Assembly (NCBI RefSeq): GCF_037975245.1
Contig: NC_092562.1
Span: 29,215,554-29,279,553, forward strand
Direction: 5' to 3'
Length of the DNA: 64,000 bases
Source of the DNA: Apostichopus japonicus
Taxonomy: Eukaryota > Echinodermata > Holothuroidea > Aspidochirotida > Stichopodidae
The translations under genes were made by a program, and so were the position numbers. A model generated the notes under the pieces. The model was given only the letters and a program-made list of their open reading frames with translations. It had not been told where the DNA came from and did no database searches. Below, piece by piece: positions 50,909 through 63,725 of the stretch (position 1 is its first letter; each line of letters starts with the position of its first letter).

Positions 50909-51399
50909 CAACAGATAGTAACAGAGTAATACATTTATTTGTCTTCATGTCTTTAGGATTTTATAAATAAGGTAATTAATTTGAACTGTAATACTGTAGT
51001 TCCTTCATCAAAATGATATTGCACAAAATAAATATATATCTATATATATAATAATATATATAAAATAATATATCAAGAAATGAACACATATTTTTTAATT
51101 GGGGAATTATTAATATATCAGAGACACAGGTTTGCTTGCAGTATAGCAGTAAACTATAATACAGGATTCCAAACAGTGAGTTCCTGAACTTCAAGGTTCG
51201 GGGATAACTTGAAAATTTAGAAAGGATTTAATTAATACCCAATTATAACGACATGATATCGCAAACAGCCCTTACAAGAACCTTCACATTGTTTTAGCTG
51301 ATACCAAACATACAAGTCGGTGGAAATAAGGTAAAATGACACCAAATGGATGTTTTACAAATATATTGTTCAGATATAAAAATTTAATATTGACTGAAT
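49240..51399. other. Intergenic, no gene recognised
   Basis: Tail-to-tail space between the NXPE-like gene and NAT copy B. It contains a poly-C tract near 50,086-50,099 and an (AT)n microsatellite at about 50,858-50,906, with more AT-rich sequence to 51,120. Confidence 0.5.
50858..50906. repeat. (AT)n microsatellite
   Basis: About 49 bases of uninterrupted AT dinucleotide. Confidence 0.95.
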
Positions 51400-52287
51400 T
51401 TATGAAGGAGAAATGCTTTGCCTGGTATTTGAAAGAGCTTGTTCAATCATTCTAAGAGGAAATTGTGGGAAGTTCTTATGAAGTATTGCTTTCAACTCCT
51501 CCTTTGATCCAATATTCTGGCTTAGTAATTGTTGGTCCTGTTCCTCACTCCATTTGATGGTGCTTCCTTTCACAGCAAAGAATCGGTTTCCATTCATTCG
51601 AACTGCCCACACACCACAGTTGAATTTATTAGAAGGGTCAGTATAATCAGCTTCGTTTTTCACGAAAAAGTACGATATGTCAACAAGTCTGGATATATTC
51701 AATTCGGCAAATTTAAACCAACCACTGTCCCCGTCTTTGGATCGGTGGAGCCATTCCAAAATGCCGTCTGCTCTTCGAAGGTACTTGTGTGTTAAAAACG
51801 AGTGTGAATACATCTGGGATTCCTTCTCAAAGTTTAACGGTATGGCTGTTAACACGGGACATGCACATCCCACTTCTACCATGTGCTTACTTCCATGAAA
51901 TTCCAAGTTGTGCACCACAATTCCTGTATGTCCATCAACATTTCCCAAAATAGATCCCGGGAACAGGTCAGTTTTAAAACCAAGTGCATCCAATAAACAC
52001 TTGAAAAATGGTTGTATGGTTTCACATGTGCCTCCATACTTCTTCATCATATTTTGTTTTATAATAGAGAATGGCGGTCTGTGTCTTTCCTTCGCAGGGA
52101 TACTACATCTATAAAGCGATTGGAACGGTATAGTTTGATACATCGAATGTATCAGAGAGTCTAGGAAAGCCAGTCGATCACATTCAAGTTTTTGACGAGC
52201 ATTTCGAACGGCCAGAACATCTTCAATAAATGAAAATGCTTCTTCTTCACTCAGACAAAATGTGGCTGCTTCATCGGTGTATTCCAT
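51400..52287 (-). CDS. Arylamine N-acetyltransferase-like protein, copy B
   Basis: 295-aa frame from the ATG at 52,287 (MEYTDEAATF). A longer in-frame start exists 60 bases upstream, but a TTAACAG acceptor lies between, so the shorter start is preferred. Cys88 in KYGGTCETIQPFF and His120 in DGHTGIVV align with copy A, and again Glu138 (MVEVGCACP) stands at the expected Asp position. The block YGGTCETIQPFFKCLLDALG is identical in both copies, while the C-terminal third is more diverged; this indicates an older duplication with selection on the active site. It sits on the same strand as copy A, 11 kb away, with the NXPE-like gene between them on the other strand. Confidence 0.83.
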   Translation of the reverse strand: MEYTDEAATFCLSEEEAFSFIEDVLAVRNARQKLECDRLAFLDSLIHSMYQTIPFQSLYRCSIPAKERHRPPFSIIKQNMMKKYGGTCETIQPFFKCLLDALGFKTDLFPGSILGNVDGHTGIVVHNLEFHGSKHMVEVGCACPVLTAIPLNFEKESQMYSHSFLTHKYLRRADGILEWLHRSKDGDSGWFKFAELNISRLVDISYFFVKNEADYTDPSNKFNCGVWAVRMNGNRFFAVKGSTIKWSEEQDQQLLSQNIGSKEELKAILHKNFPQFPLRMIEQALSNTRQSISPS

Positions 52288-55200
52288 ATTTGGTACCACT
52301 GCATTGGTCCAAAGAACAAGACTGTTAACCAAAAAAATAATAATCATAATTAATACAATTTATTGGCAAACCATACAGTAGACAACAAGCAGTACCAGGA
52401 AAGGCCAAATGGGTTAGCGATTTTTGTCACATTGCATGTATGAGAATATAGACTGTAATACTGCAGAAAATATAAAAGTATTTAACTTAACCTCAAGTTA
52501 TTGACTTGCGTAATCCTGAAATCAGTATAAAGCCTGGGGACCTCAGATTAATTTGGCTATGTTTCCAGTACAGTACAAAATATTTGGATTTTTGTTCTTA
52601 ATAAAATATAAAACTAGTCTTGTACATGTTTACCAAAGGAACACAAACATACATACTGAAATGTGACTTTAAAGACTCCATTTCTCAAGGTTTTTTATAC
52701 TTATCACTCTGATTTGACAAGCATACATTGTTACATTAAATGACATACTGTACATCAGAAAGGCGACCAACCATGATTTCACCATGAATGGCCTTCACAT
52801 ATTTTGTCAAAAGTCTGAATAAATGATACAAACACAGAAACTGCGGTAACACTACAATGAATGGGTCCCGAAGACAAATTTCGTTGGAAGGTTGTAGGAT
52901 TAGGAGAGCTCTAGTTAGCAAAAGTTGGAGATATAGTTCCCTGAAATGTTAGTTTCCATCAAAATAATTACGGATGTTGCAAAATTGTCACCATGGTGAG
53001 CTTGTAGCAAACCATGTTTCTAAGGCAAATTTTAAACTTTTGCTATGCATATTTACAGAAATTAACAGGAAATAGTTTAGAGTTCAAATCTGAAGGCTCT
53101 AAACTAGTCTCATATAAAATATGATGGTGCATGTGTGAAACTCCACTAGGTTATACATTGTTGCACTTTGCCCATTTTGCATATACTGTGAGTGTGAGCC
53201 TAGCATTTAGCTATACATACTATATGAAATTATTCATTGATTTATCAATGAAATTATATCCAGCCTAACCTTGTCTGAGAATTTGAACACAATCAAGCAA
53301 TCAAAATGTATGCAGTCACAAATAAATGTACAGTAGGCCTACAATGAGTTCAACAGTACATAGCTGTTGAGTTATAACATGTAAATTTGCTTTGATAATA
53401 GATGCAATGACAGTTGTTAACTTGTTCATCATGAAAACGTTGTTGCTTAAACCTCACACTGCATTTGTTTAGTCGGACTACAGTAACACTGGTACCGTGA
53501 TCATAACAATGATAAAAATGCGGGCGGACATTCGAAACGTAGGCTAGGCTATGTTACGCAAGACAGGCTATGTATGTAATGTGTTTCACAGGCGAACACC
53601 ATATAGTACAGAAGGTACAATAAACAACTTATGTAATCCGAAAGATTACCAATTAATCAATGTCCGTTTGCCCTGAATAATAAACCTCTCGAATATACCT
53701 CTATGTAGTCCCAAGCGGCACACAGAAATATAGTGTGATGTAGTTGTGTGTAAGCGAGCAGTATCGGATATTTCAGTAATCATGCCCAGTTTGAAATTGA
53801 TCGCACACTCAGCCACATTTTCGAGCTGCTCGAACCATTTACCACGCTTTTGAAGTTAGCTGTGCATTCAACCACACATTCGGTGTGCATAGAGCAATCG
53901 GTTCAACTTAACCATTAGTCTTGGTCAAAGCGTTCGCACTGTACGGTACGTGTTAGCCGGTTGAGTCTAGCTGTTCCTTCAGGACAAGAATTGTGTGGGG
54001 GAGGGGTGGGTGGGGGGGGGGGGTGCGGGAGTAGCTGTACGGTACTTGCTATCGTCGCTATATATATATACTGGCAACAGTAGGCGCGCTTTCATTTGGC
54101 TTTTACTCGATAGTTTTCTGTGCACGAGTTTAATCTAGTAGTAGTATAAATTAAAATTCTAGGATGTGAGGGCGCGAAAAAGAACTATTTTCACAGCAGT
54201 ATAGCGAAAGCTGCGATACCCACAGGTTTTATTTAGGCTTTCTATTACTAGGTAAGGTCTTGACCAATACCATTTGGCCATTTATCACATACAAATTCCA
54301 GCCGTGCATTTAGCCGCCGCCGTACATTTTGGACACACTGAATGTGCGGATGCAAAAACATCGGGCAAGCCACCAAAACACCGTCAATGGCCGTAACATT
54401 ATTGACCCTCTATGCATTCTGTACCACAAGATTCAGGATCTGTCTAGGAACTTTTTCACTAAAAGTTTGCAGACCTTTTCTGTATGATTTTTCATCAAAA
54501 GAGCACTATTTTTCAACAGTTAACAAAAAACGGGCACTAAGATGTTTGTATCCCTCATCACTGGCTACAATATACCATACCCGACCAATCTTAAGATTTT
54601 CACAAAACAGTGTACGATACGTAAGTGAATAGGCATTGACTTGTGGGGAATGTGGTGGGGATGGGTGACATGCCCATCCCTAGCCAACTTTTGAAATGGG
54701 GCACTTATTGCATTGCGTCCCCCCCCCCCCTCCCCCTCACACACACGTTTACTTTAAGTAAAGGAGACTAGCTATAAAGAAGTTTTCTCACTCCTTTGGT
54801 CGTTTATATGTTTTAGTAATAACCTGCATCGACACACAGAAATTTAAAGGAGTGCGGGGCGATCAATGATCTTTTCATATTTCTCATTTCCTTCATTTTT
54901 TTTCAAAAAATCGAAGAATATTCAACAAATTAAGCAAAGCTTTCTTCATAAATATTGGCACTTACTACCAAAAAAAAAAATACGAAATAAAAAGTTACTA
55001 TTAAAACTTAATATTCCACTTACATAATAAAACATCAAAATTTCCAAATTATAAAGAAAATCAAAATAAGTATAGTTGACAAGAAATATATAATTTACGA
55101 AATGAAGCCTAATACTAATAATAGGTTGGATTTTCCAATCTCCAAATTAACACTGTAGAGGGAAGATCCTAAGATCGGCCAGGATTTGACTCCCACCCTC

Positions 55201-55690
55201 CGCACCCCTGCGCCACCCTTCTGCTGCCCCGACCCCCAAAACAAAATTAATAAATATGTTTATAATTGAAAGCAGATAATTACAAATCAAGAACAGTCCA
55301 ACGACTTAATGCCTGTCCTTGAATTCAGGCAAGGTAACCTACCGATCCACTGGAGCCCTATAACATATGGACAAATGGCTTAGCCATGGGGGGGGGGGTG
55401 GGCGAAAGAATATGACCGCAAAACTATAAGTCAGCCCTCACCCGCTGGAAAAGCATACATTCCCCTCCACACCCCATCCCCTCAAAAACGGAAGTGTAAA
55501 CACATGCAGAGCTTTTGTTTTGTGCTTCGAAATCATCAACTCGGGAAAATCACTGTAGGCTATCTTTCAGCATTGTAATAACACTAGTTTGATTGGTGAC
55601 GTCATTTTTGCGGCACTCACATGACCAATAATGGCACATTCCAGCATGATTTGGCATTCCACGGTCGAATCGATGACGAGACAAGACTTG
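52288..55690. other. Intergenic, no gene recognised
   Basis: G-rich tracts near 53,995-54,025, poly-C near 54,719-54,730, poly-A near 54,970 and poly-G near 55,389. A 96-aa open frame at 54,342-54,632 has no recognisable domain. No gene can be supported. Confidence 0.4.
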
Positions 55691-56115
55691 TAGTATCTAT
55701 CTATCTATGTCCCATAGCTTGAGGGCCGTTGGGGCGACATGATGACACGACACAAGCTTTCCACAATTCACGATCGTCAACTGTTCTTATGAGCTGGTTG
55801 AAGTTCATCCCAGTCCAGGTTTTCATGTTGTCAATCCGAATTTTAACCGACCTGCCTCTCCTTCGTACCCCATCTGTCCCTCCTTCCAATATAGTGTTTG
55901 CCAGGCTGTTCTTCTGTCTAATCACATGACCAAACCACTGAAGTTTCCTTCTTTTCACCACTGATAGGAGGGGTTCATGCTCCCCTCTGAAACTCTCCAT
56001 TATTTGCCATACTTGCTTGTTCGTGGGGTGTGCGAAGTGCAATGGATCTGGAGAAGTCTCCTGATAAAGTTCATTTCAAAAGCATTTATTCGCTTTTCCA
56101 TCCCCGCACTTAAAG
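55690..56115 (-). pseudogene. 5'-truncated LINE reverse transcriptase C-terminus
   Basis: Minus-strand frames encode MEKRINAFEMNFIRRLLQIH, then after a frameshift near 56,042 SVVKRRKLQWFGHVIRQ, SLANTILEG, RRRGRSVKIRIDNMKTWTG and RPNGPQAMGHR. That is the well-known tail of non-LTR retrotransposon polyproteins (KRRKLxWFGHV ... NIxxWTG). The 3' end runs into a short (ATAG)n tail at about 55,693-55,708. Upstream domains are missing, so this is a dead, truncated insertion. Confidence 0.85.
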
Positions 56116-57552
56116 TTCACGAGACATGTACACTGAAATATAAATATTAAATCGCTGCAGATTTGGGGAAATGGTTATACATTTTTGAAAGGCAAAGAAT
56201 GAAAACTTAACTAAAAAAACAATTCAACAATAAGTTGATTAATGATGTCCTTTCAAACCTGCCGTAATAGCTCGAATGATAACGCAGGTCGTAGAGATAC
56301 ATATGTTTGAACCGAATGGAAATTATCTTATAATTGGTATGCCGCCCTCTATTTCCATCATAGGCAGATTTGCAGGTCTATAATAGATTGTCTTCGTAAT
56401 ACTATTCTTTTCAGAGGAAACTGCGTTGTCAAGGCAACCGCTGTTAATGAATGCATTTCATGCATTTTGTGTCGTCGAGGAGTTTCAAAGAACATCTGTG
56501 TGTGTGTATTGTGACGACGCGGACATCTAAAAACAAGCTGTGTCGAATCCAGTACAACTGTATAGCTGCGGGTTTGATCATTCTCGGCATGATCGTCTTC
56601 AATCTATCAAAACATCAGCTATGCTACAGATTCACACATCTACGTATTAACGTTGAGTATCGTTTGAGGAAACAGTGAACTTCTAGGATTTGGTCTCTCC
56701 ACTTGGAAAGTTGTACTGTAATTCCATTCTGCCTCCTTGTTGATTTTACACGGGGGGAATCAGTGGCGGGAACTTTCTGCTGTTGTAACGGTGGTAAGTT
56801 GCATATAACTATATACGTCAGCAGCTAACTTTAATTAATATTCCGGTAAAAGTTGTTTTACGTTTTGCTTATCAAACAGTTTCGGTAGCGACGTTTCGAT
56901 CAGTATGTTGTTGCAGTAGTTACTACATATTGCCTATATCGTATACTCACCAATATTGTTATCTGTATCGATTCAATCTGTGTATTATGATACAATGGCT
57001 ATGCTTGAAAAATTCACGTATAGGACACGTATCGGAGTATTGCAATTATGGATATAGTTTATAGATTTGAGAATTTGAACCTGACGAATGAAGAGAGGGG
57101 CCCATATCTGCAGATGAATAATGATGAATAAATATGTTCGATTTGTAAGCAATGAATGATGTTTAATTCCCTTTATCTTTATCTTTTTATGTCTGCCTGT
57201 CAAAGATAGGGCCTATGTGGTCTCATGATCAGTAATATGGCACATGACTGTGTAACTTATTAGCCTATAGTATAATCATAGAGCTAGGTTTATAGCTCCA
57301 TGGTATAATATATATGCTGTGTATACATACCATTGGCAGCCTGGGTTGCGTTTAGTAACTTATAACTAACTACTAGCTACAAAGCTTCCCTTGCAGAATT
57401 CCTATCCACAATTCAATACAGTTAATTGAAAGTGTTAATGAATCAAGGGAAAATTAGCTTTATGTAACCTAACCACTTATAGATAATTAGTCCACTATTG
57501 TTTCACTGCGTTAAATTGATGAATGGGCTAGGCTGTTAAACTCTTACATATA
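56116..57552. other. Intergenic, no gene recognised
   Basis: AT-rich, with only short ORFs. Nothing distinctive seen. Confidence 0.4.
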
Positions 57553-57560
57553 CATCTAGC

Positions 57561-59054
57561 CAGGGGCGGGATTTGAGTTGTGAAAGTGGGGGGGCAAACC
57601 TGCCAGCAAGACTATCTAAGCGGAGCGCCACCATCGGTTGGCGCGGAGCGTACAAGAAATTTTTGGGCTTTACAAACCCTCCAGATGGCCGGAAATGGCA
57701 CTTCCCGAGTGCTCTAAGCTGCATGTACCCATCCTTGAAATATGGATCTCATGTCTGCAATTGTATCTAGATAGTTAATTATCGTTTAAAAATTTGAAGA
57801 GGATTGATAGTAGAACATATGGTCAGATGGTGATGTACAACTTTTGTTATACGTCACTATCTAAGCGGAGCGCCATCATCAGTTGGCAAGGATCGTCGAA
57901 ATTTTTGATGAAAGGAACCCTTAGATCGGTAAAATTAACACCCATATAGGCTTTAAATTGCATCTAAACAATTAATGAACGTGTGTAAAGTTAGGGAGGA
58001 CAGATAGAAGAACTTATATGGTGATGCACAACTGAGGCTTATACGTCACTATTTAGACGGTGCACCACCATCAGTTGGCGCGGCGTGTCGAAATTTAAGC
58101 AAAAAGGAAATCCTAGATCAGCAAATATGACACCTCTGGTAACAATAAATCGCATCTCGACAGTTCTTTCCCCCTAAAATTATTTATTATATTGTGCATT
58201 GGACCGATCAAGAATATGTTCAGCACCCACTTCGAAATTCTCCCCGCGGTCCCCACTTCTTGGAGAACTTGGCAAATATTAGGGGCTGAACATACCTTTA
58301 CCCCCCACACTTTTTTATGGGGGATAAGCCCCTCAAGTCTACCGGTTCCGTCGCCACTGAAGTCGAGGCGGGGTGACTGTTTGGATTTTACAATGTGACT
58401 AGGTGTATCATGGAGCAATATATTTACGGGTCATTTCATAGTACTGGCTGAGATTTGAAAATGAAATTATTACCTGGCAGTACTGTACCAGCATTATTTT
58501 TGAACTATTGCCATATTATCAGGCAACATAGAAATTCATAATAAATACTTGAATGTTACTTACTGTTCATGAAGGGCTAGACCACTGGGGGTGGGGTGGG
58601 GTGTGTGTCATGTGTCAGTGTATTGAACTTAATTATTGATATACCCAATATGCAATTCTGGCTTTTGTAAATCGTTTCTCTGGATTTAGTTATTCAACGC
58701 ATTCAGTAGAGCAGCAACGTTGAAAATCAATTCCTGAAGCTAGCACTGTAGCACATGCCGCGGATTCATCACATGCAGAATTGAATCGCTAGTGTGTTAG
58801 CTCCAGGATTCGTGCAGGAACCTGTGCTGCGAACCATGTGCTAGCTCCAGCTCCAGTTATTCATGCTACATGTTACGATGTTAAACACAAATTCGGCTAA
58901 GATTCGAAACAAATAGGCCTATTTGATAGGGAATAATTTCGATTAGGGTTGTGCACATTTGTCTACAAAAACGACAAAAAAAGTAAATTAAGGTTTGGGA
59001 AAAAGTGGGGGGGGGGGGCAAATGCCCCCTCTTGCCCCCCGTAATCCCGCCCAT
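57561..59054. mobile_element. 1.5-kb non-autonomous hAT-type element
   Basis: Begins CAGGGGCGGGATTTGAG and ends AATCCCGCCCATG, inverted with one mismatch in the outer 13 bases. A perfect 8-bp duplication CATCTAGC lies at 57,553-57,560 and 59,055-59,062. CAGGGGCGG ends plus an 8-bp duplication are characteristic of hAT. The interior carries three copies of an ACTATCTAAGCGGAGCGCC-like motif near 57,612, 57,858 and 58,049 and no transposase. Confidence 0.88.
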
Positions 59055-59138
59055 GCATCTAGCTTGAAAACAAATGTTGTGTGGTTTACCTATGTGTGAT
59101 AGTATTGTTTTATTTCTTTTTATTTCTTCCCTTTGTTC

Positions 59139-59299
59139 TTCTTCTTCTTCTTCTTCTTCTTCTTCTTCTTCTTCTTCTTCTTCTTCTTCTTCTTCTTCTT
59201 CTTCTTCTTCTTCTTCTTCTTCTTCTTCTTCTTCTTCTTCTTCTTCTTCTTCTTCTTCTTCTTCTTCTTCTTCTTCTTCTTCTTCTTCTTCTTCTTCTT
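59139..59299 (+). repeat. (CTT)n microsatellite
   Basis: About 160 bases of CTT repeats just outside the hAT-type element. The poly-Ser, poly-Leu and poly-Arg frames are artefacts. Confidence 0.96.
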
Positions 59300-59764
59300 T
59301 GAAAATTGAAGTTCTTGATTTGTGAACTACTTCTTTTTACAAAACACTGGCAATAATGTGACATGGTATTTGCTAATTATTACTAATGACTATTGTATTA
59401 CGGGAGACGCTTCCTGATTGCAGATAGATAACGCAACAGCCTTAATTAAGAATAATTATTTCTTCATAATGCCTGTAAAGTCGCCTCAACAGAGTAGAAG
59501 TGAACATACTATTACGTTTATCATTACGATAGTAATTAAGTGTGAAGTTTTCGAGAATGTCATGTGTATTACATACAAGTATGCTGAGACTGATCGTTTC
59601 AATAGAATCGAAACAAAGAGAAGAAGATTAAACAAAGCATATTGAGTGCCATGATCAAATACTGACAAAGTAACCCTAAATATGTACAGAATAATTGGGA
59701 GGGGGTGTGAGGGGGTAGGGGTTGTTAGTGCATGAATTTGATGAAGTAGCGTTTGTTTTAGTGT

Positions 59765-60190
59765 CTACTCCAAACGCTAAATGTCCCAATTCACAAGGGG
59801 ACTATAGGGTTGTTAGTATATATCAATTCGGAGAAATAGCGTTTTAGTGCCCAATCCCAACACTAGCAGTACCCATGCAGATGGGGATGACGGTTGTTAG
59901 TTCATCACATCGGTGAGGTAGCGTTAGGGTGCCCAATCCCAACACTAGCAGTACCCATGCAGATGGGGATAACGGTTGTTAGTTCATCACATCGGTGAGG
60001 TAGCGTTAGGGTGCGCAATCCCAACACTAGCAGTACCCATGCAGATGGGGATAACGGTTGTTAGTTCATCACATCGGTGAGGTAGCGTTAGGGTGCCCAA
60101 TCTCAACACTAGCATCAATTATGCACACCGGGGCTATGGTATTTAGATCATCAATTCGGCGATGAAGCGTTTGTTTTGGGGTCCAATCCC
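59765..60190 (+). repeat. 82-bp tandem repeat, about 5 copies
   Basis: CCCAATCCCAACACTAGCAG recurs every 82 bases (for example starting near 59,850, 59,932 and 60,014). Each unit also carries CGGTTGTTAGTTCATCACAT. The inner three copies are nearly identical; the outer ones are diverged. Confidence 0.88.
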
Positions 60191-61391
60191 AACAATCCCT
60201 ATACAAATATTACTTCTCCAACGCACCCCCCCCTCCCCACTTCGGCTCCCTCCCACCTTACATCACACACCACCCTCAAGGTATATTCAGTTGAACCGGA
60301 AATACATGTAACTTTAATTTCTGATGTAGTCCGACAGCTAATAATTGATAATAATATCTCTTTACTATCGTTAATCTATAATATTCCTATCTCGTAATGT
60401 AAACATAAAGCCAATATACCATGATAACACTGTTACTATTACAGTTAACATTAACTTGACACTACTAAACAGAGATGTACAGAAAGACTTAACATGAAAA
60501 CAGGTTTTATAGGGTTATTGCAATCTGCTAAACGTTCACTGAATGCCCAACAACTACACTCTGTGACATATTCGTCCATTAGTGCTGACTACCTCAGCAA
60601 GTTATTTATGACCTTCTAACAATCAAATTTTCAAAATTTTCCATTTCTTCCATTTCGCGTATGAAGTCATTAGTTGATGGCATTTACATGAGCTACTGCT
60701 TAAAATGGGCGGGGAATCTAACCAAATGATCAAAGTCGAGTGATTTTAAGCAGGAACTATGCTTTTGATATGTCGATGTGGTTTAAGGCAGAAAGGAAAT
60801 GCGAGCACTTAGGATCTCTAGAAAACGAATGATATAATGAAGTAGGCGTCACGAGGTAAGCTTAATTCTTTAGTCGACGGATGAATAAAAGATTGGGCAT
60901 TAAATGGTGTTCCATTTGCTCACGATATGAGCGGTATCAAATTCGAAGAAAGACTTTCCGCTTGATAGGCGGCTTTTGACACTTGTGTATCCAATAATTC
61001 TATAACAATAAACGACGTCAAGCAATATCGGTAGATAAATGTAAAAAAGGTTTCATAATTTTATAACAGTAATTGCTATTTGCATTTTCAACAATATTAA
61101 ATTTGTAAGAGATTAAAATAAATGATAGTTTAATACTCGTATATATGTTGACATATAGTATACTTTAAAGAATGACTTTACGCAGATTTTGAATTTGATG
61201 TGTTGGAGTCCGGGGTGGGGGGGGTATAGAGGGCACGAGGAGTGCTAGTTATCAATGTTTCTCAAGATATTCCAACTATAAACGTTGCATACTCAGCTTA
61301 AAAGCAATTAACCAACGATTGACTCTTAGTGTTTAAAACAATACATCCAATGGATATCATGCAGAATATGTTCCCCATATTCGTGATGGCG
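60191..61391. other. Intergenic, no gene recognised
   Basis: Short C-rich tract near 60,226; otherwise AT-rich without supported coding frames. Confidence 0.4.
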
Positions 61392-61399
61392 TTCAGAGG

Positions 61400-61784
61400 C
61401 AGTGGCGGAGCGTCCATACAGTCAGGGGCGGAAGCCCCCCCCCGCAGGGGGGACTCAAATAGACTGCTGGCGCCCTTTTCAGCTCTTTACCACTTTTTAC
61501 TTATTCTAGATTATTGACTTTTTTATTGCGCTCTCATCTACTTATTGACATTTGTCACATTTTGTTGGTGTAATTTGGCGATGACACCTATTATTTCTTC
61601 GTTTATCTGCAAATTAGCCAGGCCAGGAAAGGGTCATTTCCGGCGATCTAGGGAGTATCTTTACTCAAAAATTTTCTGTACGCTACGCGCCAACCAGTGG
61701 TGGCGCTCCGCTTAGATAGTGTCGAAAGCGCCCCATACAGACCATTCTCGCCCCTCCTGACCAATACCCCTAGCTCCGCCACTG
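61400..61784. mobile_element. 385-bp hAT-type MITE
   Basis: Perfect 12-bp terminal inverted repeat CAGTGGCGGAGC/GCTCCGCCACTG and a perfect 8-bp duplication TTCAGAGG at 61,392-61,399 and 61,785-61,792. The interior contains the CGCTCCGCTTAGATAGT motif, shared in inverse orientation with the element at 57,561. No coding capacity. Confidence 0.93.
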
Positions 61785-61792
61785 TTCAGAGG

Positions 61793-63542
61793 CAAGCTGA
61801 CTTAAAAGTCTTCGGCGGTTTAAATCTATACGTCATGGCAAGTGCTCATTATTTTAATAAAGAAGTTTGAGGGCATCGCGTAATTATATGAACCTAATGT
61901 CTTATCTCCTTTTGGAAACAAAAATAGTTTTCGAACAAAACTTCCAAATGACAAAGAAAACAAATAAACAATGAACACGTTTATCGTTAAAACCGTTTAT
62001 ATTAAAGGCACTAAATTGCTTTTTTTATATTAATATTACCACGCATGCGTATTTAGTGTAAATCAGAAATATCAGTTACATGTCATTGATTTGCATTAAA
62101 AAATGTGTACATTAATGTTCGTCCTTATGTTAATGTAAATTCCAAATTCAACCAGATCTCTTTTTTAAATTTTTTATCATATTGTTGGAAACCTGCTATT
62201 CCTTCAAAGAAAATTCATCAGTCTCATTGGATTACACACAACATAAGAATGAGGTATTGTCTAAACGAGCTCGCAAATTTACGTGAAATGAATAATATAC
62301 GCATGCCCAATAGGATGATAGTTTTATAACGAAGTGACCGACTTATGACGTCACAGCACTATACATAATTTAAAATTCAGGTATATTACCGATATGATTA
62401 TTATTTTTTATATTTAAATCAACGTTATACACAATGCATTTGCGTCTGTGTTATACAACTTCAGATTATGATCTGGCCACAGTTTATTAAAAGTGAGATA
62501 GTAATATTTAGCTGCTAACGGCACTATTAATTCATTTCAAGTATTGGAGCTGTACTTTGTCTTAACGTAATAGTTTACCACGTTAAGGGCGTGGTTATAT
62601 AGTGTGCTGATGATAACGCAATGAGTCATTCATGATGCGTTTATACAGAGAGGATATTACAAAAAATGTTATATCTTGAGGTATTAGCCTTGTGTTTCAG
62701 CCGTTTTGCATAATATGCCGGATAAACATTGCACTGTAGTTGGTGGATTTTCTTAATATTATTATAAAAGCATACAATTATGTAATGGCCATTGGTGTCA
62801 TCAGTGCCTTTACTAAGTGTCCGACGATAAGTGGAGATGGGATATGGAGAGATTTGCTGTAATTCATATCCGAGAAAATCGATAATTTACCAACAAACGG
62901 GCAGATAAGAATTTGTACCTCAAGTTAAGTCTCAGACAACATTTCATGGTCGCGGCACCTGGAAGAATTGATAAATACATTTCTTTCCATTTGTTTTTTA
63001 TTCAAGTTGTATGATGAAAGTTGATCATTTTCATAATTTATTTTCCCCTGGTTTTACTTATTACTTCAGTTTATAGTTACATGATAAGTGTAATGTATTC
63101 ATGAAGTACACAGATTCCATTGTAGACTTCTTTTTTTTGTACTCTGTGTGTTAAAGATGCAACGCTTCATTTAAATGTTAATATCGCTTGGTTGACCATT
63201 AAAAGCTCGGCAAATGCCTCTTATGAATTACATCCCTATAAACGTTTTATTTACATAGTCCCCAATCGTATCGATTTATCAAACCCTAGGAATATATTTG
63301 GCCTCTTACCGGGTGGAAAGGTAAAAGCAAAGGCATAATTTTTTTGACCTGCGGGCTTGTAGTTTCTTTCACTGCTAAATGTCAGGACACGTATTAAAAC
63401 TATAATATCTCTGAGAAGGCATGCATGCCACCACGCTATGCTGGTGATGTCATTGAACTACGATAAGCCGTTATATGTTATTATTAAGGCAGGCAACGAG
63501 GTATGTGTGTTATAATGATGACGTAAATTACAGGATTTATTG
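61793..63542. other. Intergenic, no gene recognised
   Basis: AT-rich with scattered short ORFs; nothing distinctive seen. Confidence 0.4.
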
Positions 63543-63576
<34 letters not shown>

Positions 63577-63588
63577 TGATATATATAT

Positions 63589-63638
<50 letters not shown>

Positions 63639-63725
63639 ATATTGATATATATATATATATTGATATATATATATATATTGATATATATATATATATTGAT
63701 ATATATATATATATATATATATATA
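63540..63725. repeat. (AT)n microsatellite with TTGATAT interruptions
   Basis: About 185 bases of AT dinucleotide broken at intervals by TTGATAT, giving irregular blocks. The Ile/Tyr-rich open frames on both strands are artefacts. Confidence 0.95.

Noticed and set aside
59074-59364. Poly-Ser, poly-Leu and poly-Arg open frames
   Set aside because: Translation of a (CTT)n microsatellite.
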